A program made the translations under genes and the position numbers. Under the pieces are notes generated by a model. That model was not told where the DNA came from and searched no databases. It saw only the letters and a program-made list of their open reading frames with translations. Positions 1 through 7,900 of a stretch of 64,000 nt of DNA are shown here, one piece after another. Position 1 is the first letter of the stretch, and the number at the start of each line of letters is the position of its first letter. This stretch comes from Ensifer sp. LC163 (lineage in GTDB: Bacteria > Pseudomonadota > Alphaproteobacteria > Rhizobiales > Rhizobiaceae), in contig NZ_MBSS01000001.1 of assembly GCF_001695855.1 (NCBI RefSeq), positions 310,001 to 374,000 on the forward strand. The letters are read 5' to 3'.

Positions 1-138
1 CTCGGAATGCACCGGGACCCGGCACGCGACTTCAACCACCCGCGCATTCCCGCCGACAAGCCACAGCTCGTTCGCCATGTGCTCTACGCGACGACCAGGG
101 CGGACTGGCAGGCGCAGCGGGCAAAGCGCGGAGCGTGA
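1..138 (+). CDS. 3' end of an unidentified CDS (partial)
   Basis: An open frame runs from the window edge to a TGA at 136-138 and gives the last 45 residues of a protein. The fragment is basic, with the stretch NHPRIPADKPQLVRHVLY near its middle and a Lys/Arg-rich tail. G/C dominates third codon positions, as in the neighbours. I do not recognise the family from so short a tail. The start and any domains lie upstream of the window. Confidence 0.5.
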   Translation, partial: LGMHRDPARDFNHPRIPADKPQLVRHVLYATTRADWQAQRAKRGA

Positions 139-170
139 TCGCGCCATAAGCTGCGGCTTGCGGAGTTCGC

Positions 171-276
171 TGCTGCATGTTTCCTTGAATCGTAGCCGTT
201 TCAAGGACAAAAACATGCAGCAATTCAAAGTGCTACAGCGACCTTTGCGCGTCTGATAAGACGCGCGGCGCTGTAG
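171..276 (+). repeat. Two-hairpin palindromic repeat, family 1 (catgttt subtype)
   Basis: Hairpin 1 has arms CTGCATGTTTCCTTGAA and TTTCAAGGACAAAAACATGC. A short linker leads to hairpin 2, which runs from CTACAGCG to CGCTGTAG around GCGCGTC/GACGCGC. Compared with most copies, ATAATT/AATTAT in hairpin 1 is replaced by ATGTTT/AAACAT on both arms, a compensatory change. It lies downstream of the partial CDS. Confidence 0.85.
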
Positions 277-305
277 TTGCTCGCCGCTTGTCGCCTGGCG
301 CTTGC

Positions 306-460
306 CCCTCACTGTCCTGCCGGACATCTCTCCCCGCCAGCGGGGAGAGAGACGCAAGCCGCACTCATCTCGCCAACCCGCAACGTTTGAGCGGCGCCAA
401 CCGGTTGCATCCGGGCCTTCTCCCGCCTGCGGGGAGAGATGTCCGGCAGGACAGTGAGGG
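306..460. repeat. Long inverted repeat, 32-bp perfect arms (RIME-like)
   Basis: Positions 306-337 and 429-460 are perfect 32-bp inverted copies; each arm reads CCCTCACTGTCCTGCCGGAC and then ATCTCTCCCCGC. Each arm also carries a local hairpin of the form CTCTCCCC/GGGGAGAG. The 91-bp centre is not obviously coding. The CTGCCGG/CTCCCCGC vocabulary is common in rhizobial intergenic mosaic elements; that family assignment is recalled, not computed. Confidence 0.75.
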
Positions 461-499
461 CCCAATCCATTGTTTCCGTTGAAACGGTCAAGACCATCG

Positions 500-556
500 G
501 CCTTCTCCCCGTGCGCGGGGAGAAGGTGCCGGCAGGCGGATGAGGGGCAGCCCCAC
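500..556. repeat. GC-rich hairpin repeat related to the 306-460 element
   Basis: CCTTCTCCCCG and CGGGGAGAAGG form a hairpin, followed by GTGCCGGCAGGCGGATGAGG. The same words recur at 46941-47094. It lies just downstream of the LysR gene and could end its transcription, although no T-run follows on that strand. Confidence 0.65.
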
Positions 557-585
557 CCAGCGCACTTCACAGAACCACTCGAAGC

Positions 586-1488
586 TCAATTCCCGCGCCC
601 TGCCCCCGGATATGTCCGCTCGACCCACGCCACAAACGCCTGTGCCGCCTCCGACAATGCGTCGAAACGCCGGACCACCAGCCACAAGGCGCCATAGGGT
701 ACGGAGATATCGAACGGCTGCAGCAAACGCCCCGCCTCAACGTCGTCGCACACATGATCGCGGTCGATCAGTCCGACACCGTTGCCGCGCAGCGTCGCCT
801 GCAGCACCATGGCGCCATCGTTAAAGATCGCGCCGCGTTCGATGCGCACCGGCCCCGCCCCGGCGGCGGCAAACCATTGCTCCCAAAGCTCGCGATTGTC
901 CTCGGACAGGAGCGCATGCTGCATGAGATCAACCGGCGTCAAAAGCGGCCTGCCGGACCGGGTGAGCTCCGGCGCAATCACGGGGATCATCTCGACCTCA
1001 GCAAGTCGTCGCGCTTCGACGCGCGGCCAGGACGAGAACTTGACGCTGTGGCGAATGGCGATATCGGCGTCGCCGCTGCGAAACTCCACCAGCCGTGGGT
1101 CGGCGTCGATCAGCAGGTCGATCTCCGGATGCTCGCCCTGGAACTCAGCCAGATGCGGCACCAGCCAGCAACCGGCAAAGGAAGGCTCGGCGCTCACCCT
1201 CAGCACCTGGTTCGCCTTGCGCCCGGAGAGCGCCTCCAGGCTGTCGCCGACCATGTCGAAGGCAGAGGTCAGCACCGAAAGCAGCGACCGCCCCTCCGCC
1301 GTCAGGCTGACGCTGCGGTGGCGCCGTTCGAACAGCGGCCGGCCGACAAGGTCTTCCAGCTCGCGGATCTGCCGGCTGATTGCGGCCTGCGAGACGAAGA
1401 GTTCGCCCGCAGCCAGCGTGAAGCTTTCGAGCCGGCCCGCCGCCTCGAAACTCCGCAATGCTGTCAGGGGCAGACGGCCGCGCTTCAT
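586..1488 (-). CDS. LysR-family transcriptional regulator (GcvA-like)
   Basis: This encodes a 300-residue DNA-binding regulator of the usual LysR length. Residues about 8-65 form the winged helix-turn-helix (LRSFEAAGRLESFTLAA, then SQAAISRQIRELED), and about 92-295 match the periplasmic-binding-like effector domain. The opening MKRGRLPLTALRSFEAAGR is typical of the GcvA subgroup. I start at the ATG at 1486-1488 because this matches family N-termini; the open frame continues upstream but adds no recognisable sequence. The gene is divergent from a tiny ORF beginning at 1583, whose promoter region it would be expected to share. The target and effector are unknown, because no metabolic operon adjoins it inside the window. 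The family is certain and the subgroup is an inference. Confidence 0.9.
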   Translation of the reverse strand: MKRGRLPLTALRSFEAAGRLESFTLAAGELFVSQAAISRQIRELEDLVGRPLFERRHRSVSLTAEGRSLLSVLTSAFDMVGDSLEALSGRKANQVLRVSAEPSFAGCWLVPHLAEFQGEHPEIDLLIDADPRLVEFRSGDADIAIRHSVKFSSWPRVEARRLAEVEMIPVIAPELTRSGRPLLTPVDLMQHALLSEDNRELWEQWFAAAGAGPVRIERGAIFNDGAMVLQATLRGNGVGLIDRDHVCDDVEAGRLLQPFDISVPYGALWLVVRRFDALSEAAQAFVAWVERTYPGAGRGN

Positions 1489-1582
1489 GCATAACCTCAA
1501 GTCATCCGAAGCCGACTGTAAACTCGTTTGAGACCTGGCGGCAAGTGCGTTGAAATGAGGGGACAGAAAGGAGGATCCTGCC

Positions 1583-1720
1583 ATGTCTGCCATCCTCGAG
1601 ATCCTGATCGACGCGTTGCGCCTGTTGACCTTTCAGCCGCCAACGCGCCAGACACGCCACACCGGATCGGACGAGGCAGCTTGTGCGGGTGCACGCTACA
1701 GCGCCGCGCGTCAAATATGA
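1583..1720 (+). CDS. Small ORF (45 aa) divergent from the LysR gene
   Basis: An ATG at 1583 is preceded at ideal spacing by a strong Shine-Dalgarno sequence (AAAGGAGG, 1567-1574). The product begins MSAILEILIDALRLLTFQPP, an amphipathic helix-like start, followed by a polar tail. The last eight or so residues and the TGA come from the family-1 repeat starting at 1697, so the original C-terminus may have been replaced by the insertion. I do not recognise a family. Its position, divergent from a LysR regulator, suggests it could be the regulated partner. The alternative is a chance ORF, but the ribosome site is unusually good for chance. Confidence 0.45.
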   Translation: MSAILEILIDALRLLTFQPPTRQTRHTGSDEAACAGARYSAARQI

Positions 1721-1802
1721 CGCGCAAAGGACGCTGTAACTCCTTAAATCTGCTGCATAATTTTCTCCTTAAATCGATTCCGATTTAAGGAATTATGCAG
1801 TA
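1697..1802 (-). repeat. Two-hairpin palindromic repeat, family 1, complete, TA-flanked
   Basis: In the reverse orientation, hairpin 2 (CAGCGCCGCGCGTCA ... GACGCGCAAAGGACGCTG) comes first and hairpin 1 (CTGCATAATT ... AATTATGCAG) second. The element is bounded by TA at 1697-1698 and TA at 1801-1802. It supplies the C-terminus of the small ORF starting at 1583. A decayed fragment (GACGCGCAAAGGATGCTG) follows at about 1924-1941. Confidence 0.9.
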
Positions 1803-2048
1803 TGCCGGCGACTGATCTGGCTTGGCCCGCCATGCCGTCCTGCCGGCAAGATGCGGCACGGGGTACCTCAAAGTGATCGGTCGATAAGAGCCCGTCGCCG
1901 CAGCACGCGAACTGCCAAAACGGGACGCGCAAAGGATGCTGTTCACTTGCAGACAGCCGCGTGCCTCCCTCTTCAAATCGATGCCGGCTCAGCGCACGGG
2001 CCGCATTGAATCGAAATCTCAGGGATCGGAATCGACCTGCGAAAGAGT

Positions 2049-2091
2049 GGCGCGATGGACCTGAAAGGATTCAGGAAAATGCCATCGCGCC
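2049..2091 (-). terminator. Nested stem-loop downstream of degP
   Basis: GGCGCGATGG (2049-2058) and CCATCGCGCC (2082-2091) form a perfect 10-bp stem enclosing a second stem, CCTG/CAGG (2060-2063/2072-2075). It lies 9 bp beyond the degP stop. The flank on the minus strand contains CTCTTTCG, a weak U-tract, so it is either a terminator or an mRNA 3'-end stabiliser. Confidence 0.6.
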
Positions 2092-2099
2092 GCGCCGTC

Positions 2100-3608
2100 C
2101 TATTCCATGCGCACCGTGACGAAGCGCAGTTCGCCGGTCTTGTTGGAAAGCATCAGCAGCGCATTGCGCCGGCCGTCGGATTTCAGCTCTTCGACGCGCT
2201 CGGACACGTCGTCAGGCGTATCCATCGCCTCCTGGCCGACCTCGACGATAACGTCGCCCGGCTCCACCCGGCGTTCGGCCGCTGCAGATCCCGCCTGCAC
2301 CTCGGCGATCACCACGCCTTCGACATCGTCGGAGATGCCGAACTTCTTGCGGCTTTCGGCATTGAGCGTGGTCAGCTTCATGCCGAGCACCGTGTCGGTG
2401 GCGGGCAGCACGGCCGCAGGCGGCTGGTCGCCCTTCTTGTCCTCGCCGCCTTCATCATTGGTGGTCGCCGCGGCGTTGGCGATGTCCTCGCCGTCCTCCA
2501 GCCGCCCGAGCGTGACCTTGACCGTCTGCTCCTTGCCATCGCGTATGATCACCACGTCGACGGCCTTGCCGACGGTGCTTTCGGCGACCGCGCGCGGCAG
2601 GTCGCGCATCTCGCTGACATCCTTGCCGTCGAACTTGATGATGACGTCGCCGGCCTTGATCTCACCCTTGGCGATCGGCCCGCCCTCGATGATGCCCGAC
2701 ACCAGCGCGCCGCGCGGCGAGGCCATCTTCAGGCTTTCGGCGATATCGTCCGTAACCGGCTGGATGCGCACGCCGAGCCAGCCGCGCCGCGTCTCACCGA
2801 AGTCCTTCAGCTGCAGCACGACGTTAGCGGCAAGCTCGGTCGGAACGGAAAAGCCGATGCCGATCGAGCCGCCCGACGGCGAAATGATCGCCGTGTTGAT
2901 GCCGATCACTTCGCCCTGCATGTTGAACAGCGGGCCGCCGGAATTGCCGCGGTTGATGGCAGCGTCGGTCTGGATGAAATTGTCGTAGGGGCCGGCATTG
3001 ATGTTGCGGCCGCGCGCCGAGATGATGCCGACGGACACCGAACCGCCGAGGCCGAACGGGTTGCCGATCGCCATGACCCAGTCACCGATGCGCATCTTGC
3101 GGGAATCGCCGAAGGGAACCGCCTTCAACGGCGTTTTCGGCTCGACCTTGAGCACCGCGAGGTCGGTCTTGGGATCCTTGCCGACCAGCTTGGCCTTGAG
3201 CTTGCTGCCATTGGCGAAGATCACCTCGATATCGTCGGCACCTTCGATCACGTGATTGTTGGTGACGATGACGCCGGCCGGATCGATGACGAAGCCGGAG
3301 CCGAGCGAATTGACGGTGCGCTGGCGGTTGCCGCCCTTGTCGCCCTGCCCCTTGAAGAACTCATCGAAGAAGTCCTGGTAGGGCGAGCCTTCGGGCACCT
3401 GCGGCGTCGGCGCATTGTCGTCGTTCTTGACGCTCTGGGACGTCGAAATGTTCACGACCGCATCGAGCAGGCCGGCCGCAAGGTCGGCGACGGATGCGGG
3501 GCCATTGCTCGGCGGACGAACGGCGGCCGTCTGCGCCATCGCCGTGTTGGAAAGAAGCAGCGTGGCGGCCAGCGCCAGCGCGCCGAAGGTTTTCGATCGA
3601 GTGGACAA
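2100..3608 (-). CDS. degP: DegP/HtrA-family periplasmic serine protease
   Basis: This 502-residue Do-type protease degrades or refolds damaged envelope proteins. Residues 1-25 are a signal peptide ending in AMA. The trypsin-like domain carries the triad H119 (TNNHV), D149 (KTDLAVLKV) and S223 in GNSGGPLF. Two PDZ domains follow at roughly 265-355 and 400-495, joined by a Gly/Asp/Lys-rich linker. The frame opens with TTG; no in-frame ATG keeps the signal peptide, and GAGGAG lies about nine bases upstream, so a TTG start is likely. It lies downstream of hflK-hflC on the same strand, separated by about 290 bp with a decayed repeat, so it probably has its own promoter. Rhizobia have several paralogues, so the exact symbol is less certain than the family. 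Confidence 0.93.
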   Translation of the reverse strand: MSTRSKTFGALALAATLLLSNTAMAQTAAVRPPSNGPASVADLAAGLLDAVVNISTSQSVKNDDNAPTPQVPEGSPYQDFFDEFFKGQGDKGGNRQRTVNSLGSGFVIDPAGVIVTNNHVIEGADDIEVIFANGSKLKAKLVGKDPKTDLAVLKVEPKTPLKAVPFGDSRKMRIGDWVMAIGNPFGLGGSVSVGIISARGRNINAGPYDNFIQTDAAINRGNSGGPLFNMQGEVIGINTAIISPSGGSIGIGFSVPTELAANVVLQLKDFGETRRGWLGVRIQPVTDDIAESLKMASPRGALVSGIIEGGPIAKGEIKAGDVIIKFDGKDVSEMRDLPRAVAESTVGKAVDVVIIRDGKEQTVKVTLGRLEDGEDIANAAATTNDEGGEDKKGDQPPAAVLPATDTVLGMKLTTLNAESRKKFGISDDVEGVVIAEVQAGSAAAERRVEPGDVIVEVGQEAMDTPDDVSERVEELKSDGRRNALLMLSNKTGELRFVTVRME

Positions 3609-3696
3609 TTCGCGGAGCTCCTCACGTTGTCTCGGCGGTGCGGTACCGGCAGCGATACCGCGTCATGCGATGCTCTGCAGCCCCATGCGCCCGACG

Positions 3697-3776
3697 AAGC
3701 GCAAGGGTCGCTGCAGCGACTTTGGTTTGCCGCATAGCTTATCCCGCGATCGATCCAGATCGAAGGAATTATGCAG
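3697..3776 (-). repeat. Decayed copy of the family-1 repeat
   Basis: Fragments GCAAGGGTCGCTGCAGCG and GCCGCATAGCTTATCCC ... AAGGAATTATGCAGT match family 1 in the hairpin-2-first orientation with many substitutions. It fills much of the 292-bp gap between degP and the ACT-domain gene. I see no other feature in that gap. Confidence 0.6.
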
Positions 3777-3900
3777 TGGCGACAGCGACGCGATCCGGGG
3801 ATCGCGCTCCGCCCGATCTTCCAGTGAAGATACGGCGGAATTCAGAAGCGTCCAGACACGATTTTCTGATCCGCCCGAAAGAGCGGATGCTGGGCGGCGA

Positions 3901-4287
3901 TCAGATGGTGATCTCGTGCCCGTGTTCTTTCAGCGCCTGCACCGCCTTGTCGAGATCGGAACCGGCCACGAAGATATAGTCGGTGCTGAAGGTCGAATTG
4001 GCAAAGACGCCGACACCCGCGGCCGATAGCGGCCTGAGCACGGAAGAAAGCACGCCGGGCACGTCGAAGCTGAAATGCTGTTCGATGCGGAAGCAGCGCC
4101 AGCCGAGCGAACTCTGGGTGCTGGAGGGCACGCGCGCGGCGCGGCAGACGAGGGTCATTTCCTCTCGCGAGCTGGACACGGTCCAGAAACCCGGCCCCGG
4201 CAGCCATTCCGGCATCTGGGAACCGACGTTGAGACGGGTGATCGCATATTCGGCATCGACCAGCCGGATCAGCAGTTTATGTGGCAT
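3901..4287 (-). CDS. ACT domain-containing protein
   Basis: A 128-residue protein made almost entirely of a paired ACT-like fold. The second half (FDVPGVLSSVLRPLSAAGVGVFANSTF, here described rather than quoted in full, residues about 75-100) is the characteristic beta-loop-alpha-beta segment with the DVPGVLS turn. Such stand-alone ACT proteins usually bind an amino acid or small ligand and resemble the ACT_7/CASTOR-like group; the ligand here is unknown. It starts 6 bp after the DUF2065 stop, so it is probably the last gene of the hflK-hflC-DUF2065 operon. No enzyme domain is attached. A role in sensing amino acids next to the membrane protease modulator is only an inference. Confidence 0.8.
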   Translation of the reverse strand: MPHKLLIRLVDAEYAITRLNVGSQMPEWLPGPGFWTVSSSREEMTLVCRAARVPSSTQSSLGWRCFRIEQHFSFDVPGVLSSVLRPLSAAGVGVFANSTFSTDYIFVAGSDLDKAVQALKEHGHEITI

Positions 4288-4293
4288 TTCGCA

Positions 4294-4479
4294 TTATCCT
4301 CGAAGCAACCAGACAAGTCCGACCCCGGCGGCGACGGAAAATACCCCGGCCAGTCGAAGCTGATGCTCCGGGACATACGGCAAACGCTTCGCCAATTCTA
4401 CTAAAACCAAAGGGGCCAGTGCGTACACCAGCCCCTCGATGATCAGGAAAAAAGCAATCCCGGTCAGAAAGTCGGACAT
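4294..4479 (-). CDS. DUF2065 family small membrane protein
   Basis: A 61-residue protein with two predicted membrane helices, FLTGIAFFLIIEGLVYALAP (about 4-23) and AGVFSVAAGVGLVWLLRG at the C-terminus, joined by a short basic loop. This matches the DUF2065 (YjeT-like) family, which commonly sits beside hflC. I start at the ATG at 4477-4479 because the family begins MSDF-like; the frame extends upstream without conserved sequence. It begins 7 bp after hflC and ends 6 bp before the ACT-domain gene, so it is probably co-transcribed. The function is unknown; the context suggests an accessory of the HflKC-FtsH membrane complex, which is an inference. Confidence 0.85.
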   Translation of the reverse strand: MSDFLTGIAFFLIIEGLVYALAPLVLVELAKRLPYVPEHQLRLAGVFSVAAGVGLVWLLRG

Positions 4480-4486
4480 TGTCCGC

Positions 4487-5410
4487 CTAGTTCCCGGTCG
4501 TCGGTTGCGTGGTTGTCGCAGCCGGTGCGTTGCCTTCCGAGTCATTGAAGTAACGGAAGAACTCCGAATGCGGCGACAGCACGAGCGTCGTGTCCGAGCT
4601 GCCGATCGACTGCGTGTAGGCGGTCATCGAACGGTAGAATTCGAAGAACTTCGGGTCGCGCGCAAATGCGTCGGCAAAGGTCTTCGTCCGTGCGGCTTCG
4701 CCTTCACCACGCAGGATTTCCGATTCGCGCTGAGCGTCGGCGACGATCTCGACGACCTGACGGTCGGCGATGGCGCGGCGACGCTGGCCGGCTTCGTTAC
4801 CCCGGGCGCGGATCAGTTCGGCTTCTGCCAGACGCTCGGCCTTCATGCGGTCGAAGGTCTGCTGCGAGACTTCCTGCGTAAGGTCCGTGCGACGGATGCG
4901 AACGTCCTCGATGTTGAGGCCGAGCGATTCGGCGTCGGTTTTGAGGTCGGCGCGAACTTCGCGCATCATCGATGCACGCTCGTCGGACAGGGCCGCCTCG
5001 AAGCCGCGCAGACCGTAGACGCGACGCAGCGATGCGTCGAGACGGGTGCGCAGACGTGCCTCGGCAGAATCGCGATCGCCCGAAACGGTTTCGCGGAAGC
5101 GGCGGGGATCGGCGATCTTGTAGACGACGAAGGCGTCGACTTCATAGAACTTGCCGCCCGAGACCTGGACGCGGATGTTGTCGAGATCGAAGCGCAGGGC
5201 CTGTGCCTCGACATACTGAACGCGGTCGGCATCCATGAAGGCGAAGGGCAGCTTGAAGTAGAGACCCGGCTCCGTCTTGACGTCCTGGATCTGGCCGAAG
5301 CGGACGACGATCGCCTGCTGGCGCTGGTTGACCACGAAGATCGACGAATAGAGACCGACGAAGACGACGGCGAGCAGGATTAGGATGATTGAAGTACGAT
5401 TGTTGATCAC
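4487..5410 (-). CDS. hflC: HflC, membrane protease modulator subunit
   Basis: A 307-residue SPFH/Band-7 protein with one N-terminal membrane anchor (residues about 8-27) and VNQRQQAIVVRFGQI opening the periplasmic SPFH domain. With HflK it forms the cage-like HflKC complex that encloses and modulates the FtsH protease. The C-terminal third is rich in charged and Ala residues (ARGNEAGQRRRAIADRQV), the coiled-coil region of the family. Its ATG overlaps the hflK stop by 4 bp, implying translational coupling. The Thr-rich tail (ATTTQPTTGN) varies between species. The identification rests on motif, length and gene order. Confidence 0.95.
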   Translation of the reverse strand: MINNRTSIILILLAVVFVGLYSSIFVVNQRQQAIVVRFGQIQDVKTEPGLYFKLPFAFMDADRVQYVEAQALRFDLDNIRVQVSGGKFYEVDAFVVYKIADPRRFRETVSGDRDSAEARLRTRLDASLRRVYGLRGFEAALSDERASMMREVRADLKTDAESLGLNIEDVRIRRTDLTQEVSQQTFDRMKAERLAEAELIRARGNEAGQRRRAIADRQVVEIVADAQRESEILRGEGEAARTKTFADAFARDPKFFEFYRSMTAYTQSIGSSDTTLVLSPHSEFFRYFNDSEGNAPAATTTQPTTGN

Positions 5411-6492
5411 TGTGCGCCTCCCGACTGTGCCGGCCGACCGATTTCATTCAGCGGCAGATAGGGCACGACGCCCTGCCCGTTCTTCTCGTCGATGATGACC
5501 TTCTTCGACTTGCCGAGGATGCCCTGCATCGTTTCGAGATAGAGACGCTTGCGGGTTACGTCAGGCGCCTTGGAATATTCGTCATAGACCGAGATGAAGC
5601 GCTGGGCCTCACCTTCCGCTTCCTTGACGACGCGATCCTTGTAGGCGGCTGCCTCTTCGCGGATCTGCGCGCCCTGACCGCGGGCCTTGCCGAGGATCTG
5701 GTTGGCGTACTGGTTGGCTTCTTCGACGAAGCGGTCTTCGTCCTGCTCGGCGCGCTGCACTTCGTCGAACGCGTCGGCGACTTCGCGCGGCGGAGCCGCA
5801 TCTTCGATCGCCACGGTGTTGACGGAAACGCCGGCGCCGTAGCTGTCCATCGTTGCCTGGATCGTGCTCTTCACGTCGGCGGCGATCGCCTGACGGTTGT
5901 CGCGGAAAATATCCTGGGCCGGACGACGGCCGACCACTTCGCGCATCGCGCTTTCGGCGACCTGCTGCAGCGTGTCAGCCGGATTCTCGACGTTGAAGAG
6001 GTAAGCCTTCGGATCCGTGACCGAGAACAGCACCGAGAACTGGACGTTGACGATGTTCTGGTCGCCGGTGAGCATCAGGCCGGCATTGGACTGACCGCTG
6101 TTGCGGCCGCCGATATTCTGCTGCTGCTCGGTGATCTTGACGAATTCAACGGTTTCCAGCGGCCAGAAATGATAGTGCAGGCCCGGCATCGAGATCTCGT
6201 CCTTCGGCTTGCCGAAGCGCATTTCGACGCCCCGTTCATCCGGCTGGACGGTATAGATCGAGTTGATCAGGATGAAGCCGACGATCAGCAGGCCGACGAT
6301 GGCGAAGACGCCGCCGTTGAAACCGCCGGGAACGACGTTCTTCAGCTGATCCTGGCCACGGCGAATGATCTCCTCGAGATCCGGCGGGCCGCCTTTGCCG
6401 CGCGGCCGGTTCGGCCCCTGGCCCCATGGCCCCTGATTGCCGCCGCCGCCGCCCCAAGGGCCGCCGCCGCCATTCTGATTGCTCCAGGGCAT
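5407..6492 (-). CDS. hflK: HflK, membrane protease modulator subunit
   Basis: A 361-residue partner of HflC. The cytoplasmic N-terminus is Gly/Trp/Pro-rich (repeated GGGGPWG-type runs in the first 30 residues), as usual for HflK. A membrane helix follows at about 63-83 (FAIVGLLIVGFILINS), then the SPFH domain starting TVQPDERGVEMRFGK. The ATG at 6490-6492 is chosen; GAGAGG lies 5-6 bases upstream and gives the expected MPWSNQ start. It is first in the hflK-hflC-DUF2065-ACT operon and is separated from dfrA by a 250-bp gap holding a decayed repeat. It probably acts at the inner membrane, restraining FtsH access to membrane proteins. Confidence 0.95.
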   Translation of the reverse strand: MPWSNQNGGGGPWGGGGGNQGPWGQGPNRPRGKGGPPDLEEIIRRGQDQLKNVVPGGFNGGVFAIVGLLIVGFILINSIYTVQPDERGVEMRFGKPKDEISMPGLHYHFWPLETVEFVKITEQQQNIGGRNSGQSNAGLMLTGDQNIVNVQFSVLFSVTDPKAYLFNVENPADTLQQVAESAMREVVGRRPAQDIFRDNRQAIAADVKSTIQATMDSYGAGVSVNTVAIEDAAPPREVADAFDEVQRAEQDEDRFVEEANQYANQILGKARGQGAQIREEAAAYKDRVVKEAEGEAQRFISVYDEYSKAPDVTRKRLYLETMQGILGKSKKVIIDEKNGQGVVPYLPLNEIGRPAQSGGAQ

Positions 6493-6648
6493 CAAAACCT
6501 CTCTTTTGAAAACTTCTCACGATGAACTGCCGTGCGAGCGCACGTTCGTCCACGATCTGAACCCGTTATAAGTATGACAGGCATCGCTTTCAACGCGATA
6601 CGCCAGAGTTCACCGTAAATGGTTCAAAATAGTTGACGAATGGGCCAT

Positions 6649-6753
6649 TCCAGCGCCGCGCGTCGCTTATGCCGCACCAAGGACCCTGCAACACGTGAAG
6701 ATCGCTGCATAACCCCTCTTTCAACCGGCACCGACCTAAAGGGTTATGCGCCA
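6649..6753 (-). repeat. Decayed family-1 repeat overlapping the end of dfrA
   Basis: CAGCGCCGCGCGTCGC ... AAGGACCCTGCA and CTGCATAACCCCTCTTTCAA ... GGGTTATGCG match both hairpins with drift. The far arm overlaps the dfrA stop codon at 6744-6746, so the last residues of DfrA are encoded by the element. Confidence 0.7.
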
Positions 6754-7286
6754 GCGGCAACCCGGCGGCGCCAGGTCACGAAATGCATGGCATGGCTGTC
6801 TTTCTCGCCCTGCGGCAGATCTTCCTCGAACACCTTATCGAAGATGGCGGGATCGATATCAGGAAATCGGGCGTCGCCCTCGACGTCGGCCGGAACCTCG
6901 GTGATATGAAGGATATCCGCCACGCCGATCGCCTGGCGATAGATCTCGCCGCCGCCGACGACGCAGACTTCGTCGACGCCGGCCACTGAGGCGGCGCGGC
7001 GCGCCGCGGCCAGCGCATCTCCCAGCGAATGCGCGACGATCGCGCCCTCGGCGGAAAAATCGGCACTGCGGCTGATGACGATGTTCGCCCGGCCCGGCAG
7101 CGGACGGCCGATCGAGGCCCAGGTCTTGCGCCCCATGATCACGGGCTTGCCCATCGTCAGCGCCTTGAAGCGCTTGAGGTCGGTCGGAAGCCGCCACGGT
7201 AGATCGCCCTCGCGCCCGATGACGCCGTTGGCCGCAACCGCGGCGATAAGGGAGATTTTCGGCTGTTTGGTGCTGATATCAGTCAT
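6744..7286 (-). CDS. dfrA: Dihydrofolate reductase
   Basis: This 180-residue enzyme reduces dihydrofolate to tetrahydrofolate with NADPH, feeding thymidylate and one-carbon metabolism. Near the N-terminus are ANGVIGREGDLPWRLPTDL (the substrate loop with the invariant W) and PVIMGRKTWASIGRPLPGR (NADPH-binding). GGGEIYRQAI matches the later cofactor loop. The start at 7284-7286 (MTDISTKQPK) gives the normal length. It overlaps the end of the upstream GST gene by 8 bp. The stop codon and last residues lie in a decayed repeat, suggesting that an insertion trimmed or extended the original C-terminus. In this window thyA is 6 kb away, separated by the GST and the sulfatase module. Confidence 0.95.
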   Translation of the reverse strand: MTDISTKQPKISLIAAVAANGVIGREGDLPWRLPTDLKRFKALTMGKPVIMGRKTWASIGRPLPGRANIVISRSADFSAEGAIVAHSLGDALAAARRAASVAGVDEVCVVGGGEIYRQAIGVADILHITEVPADVEGDARFPDIDPAIFDKVFEEDLPQGEKDSHAMHFVTWRRRVAAGA

Positions 7287-7884
7287 GGAACCCATTCGGT
7301 TTGCTGTCGATTTCTCTTGCCCTGACATAGGCTGCCCGGTCCGTGACCACCCGGATGTAGCGGTCGACCACCTCGCTCTCGGGCAGGATCTTTCGCATCC
7401 ATTGCAGCGCGCTTGCAAGCAGCAGGTCGGCCGCGCTCATCGTCGGGCCGAGCAGATAGGTCTGCCGGCTGAGCACATCGATCACATGGGCGCACATTTC
7501 GCTGTAGAGCCGCGCCTGCGCCGGATTGTTGATCGTCGCGCCGGTGATATGCGCAAGCGCCGTCGGCTCGATCACGCCGGCATAATAGGCAAGCCAGGAG
7601 AGATAGGCGCCGCGCTCGGGATGGCCAGGCGCCCGGCCGAGGCTGCACTCCGGATGAAGATCGGTGAGGTATTGCACCACGGCCGCCGATTCCCAGATCA
7701 GCGCGCCCTTGTGCAGGAGCGCCGGCACCTGCTTGTGCGGATGCGGGTTGTCATCGTCGGGCGCGCCGGTGCCATCCCAGCGGCGGATCGAGACATAGCG
7801 GATCTCGTATTCCGCACCGATCTCCTCAAGCAGCCATACGATGCGCGACGAGCGCGACAGCGGTGCGTGGACGAGCGTCAGCAT
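7279..7884 (-). CDS. Glutathione S-transferase family protein
   Basis: A 201-residue GST-fold protein. The N-terminal thioredoxin-like domain includes APLSRSSRIVWLLEEIGAEY, PHPHKQVPAL (the cis-Pro that positions glutathione) and WESAAVVQYL (the Glu-Ser pair that binds its gamma-glutamyl group). The rest is the all-alpha C-terminal domain (YLLGPTMSAADLLLASAL, with the conserved Asp of the hydrophobic staple). The Ser/Arg positions near residue 9-12 suggest a Ser- or Cys-less class, so the catalytic group is unclear. The start is at 7882-7884; the frame continues upstream only through repeat-like DNA. Translation is probably coupled to dfrA through the 8-bp overlap. The substrate is unknown. 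Confidence 0.9.
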   Translation of the reverse strand: MLTLVHAPLSRSSRIVWLLEEIGAEYEIRYVSIRRWDGTGAPDDDNPHPHKQVPALLHKGALIWESAAVVQYLTDLHPECSLGRAPGHPERGAYLSWLAYYAGVIEPTALAHITGATINNPAQARLYSEMCAHVIDVLSRQTYLLGPTMSAADLLLASALQWMRKILPESEVVDRYIRVVTDRAAYVRAREIDSKPNGFHD

Positions 7885-7900
7885 CGAAACCTCCCGGCAG

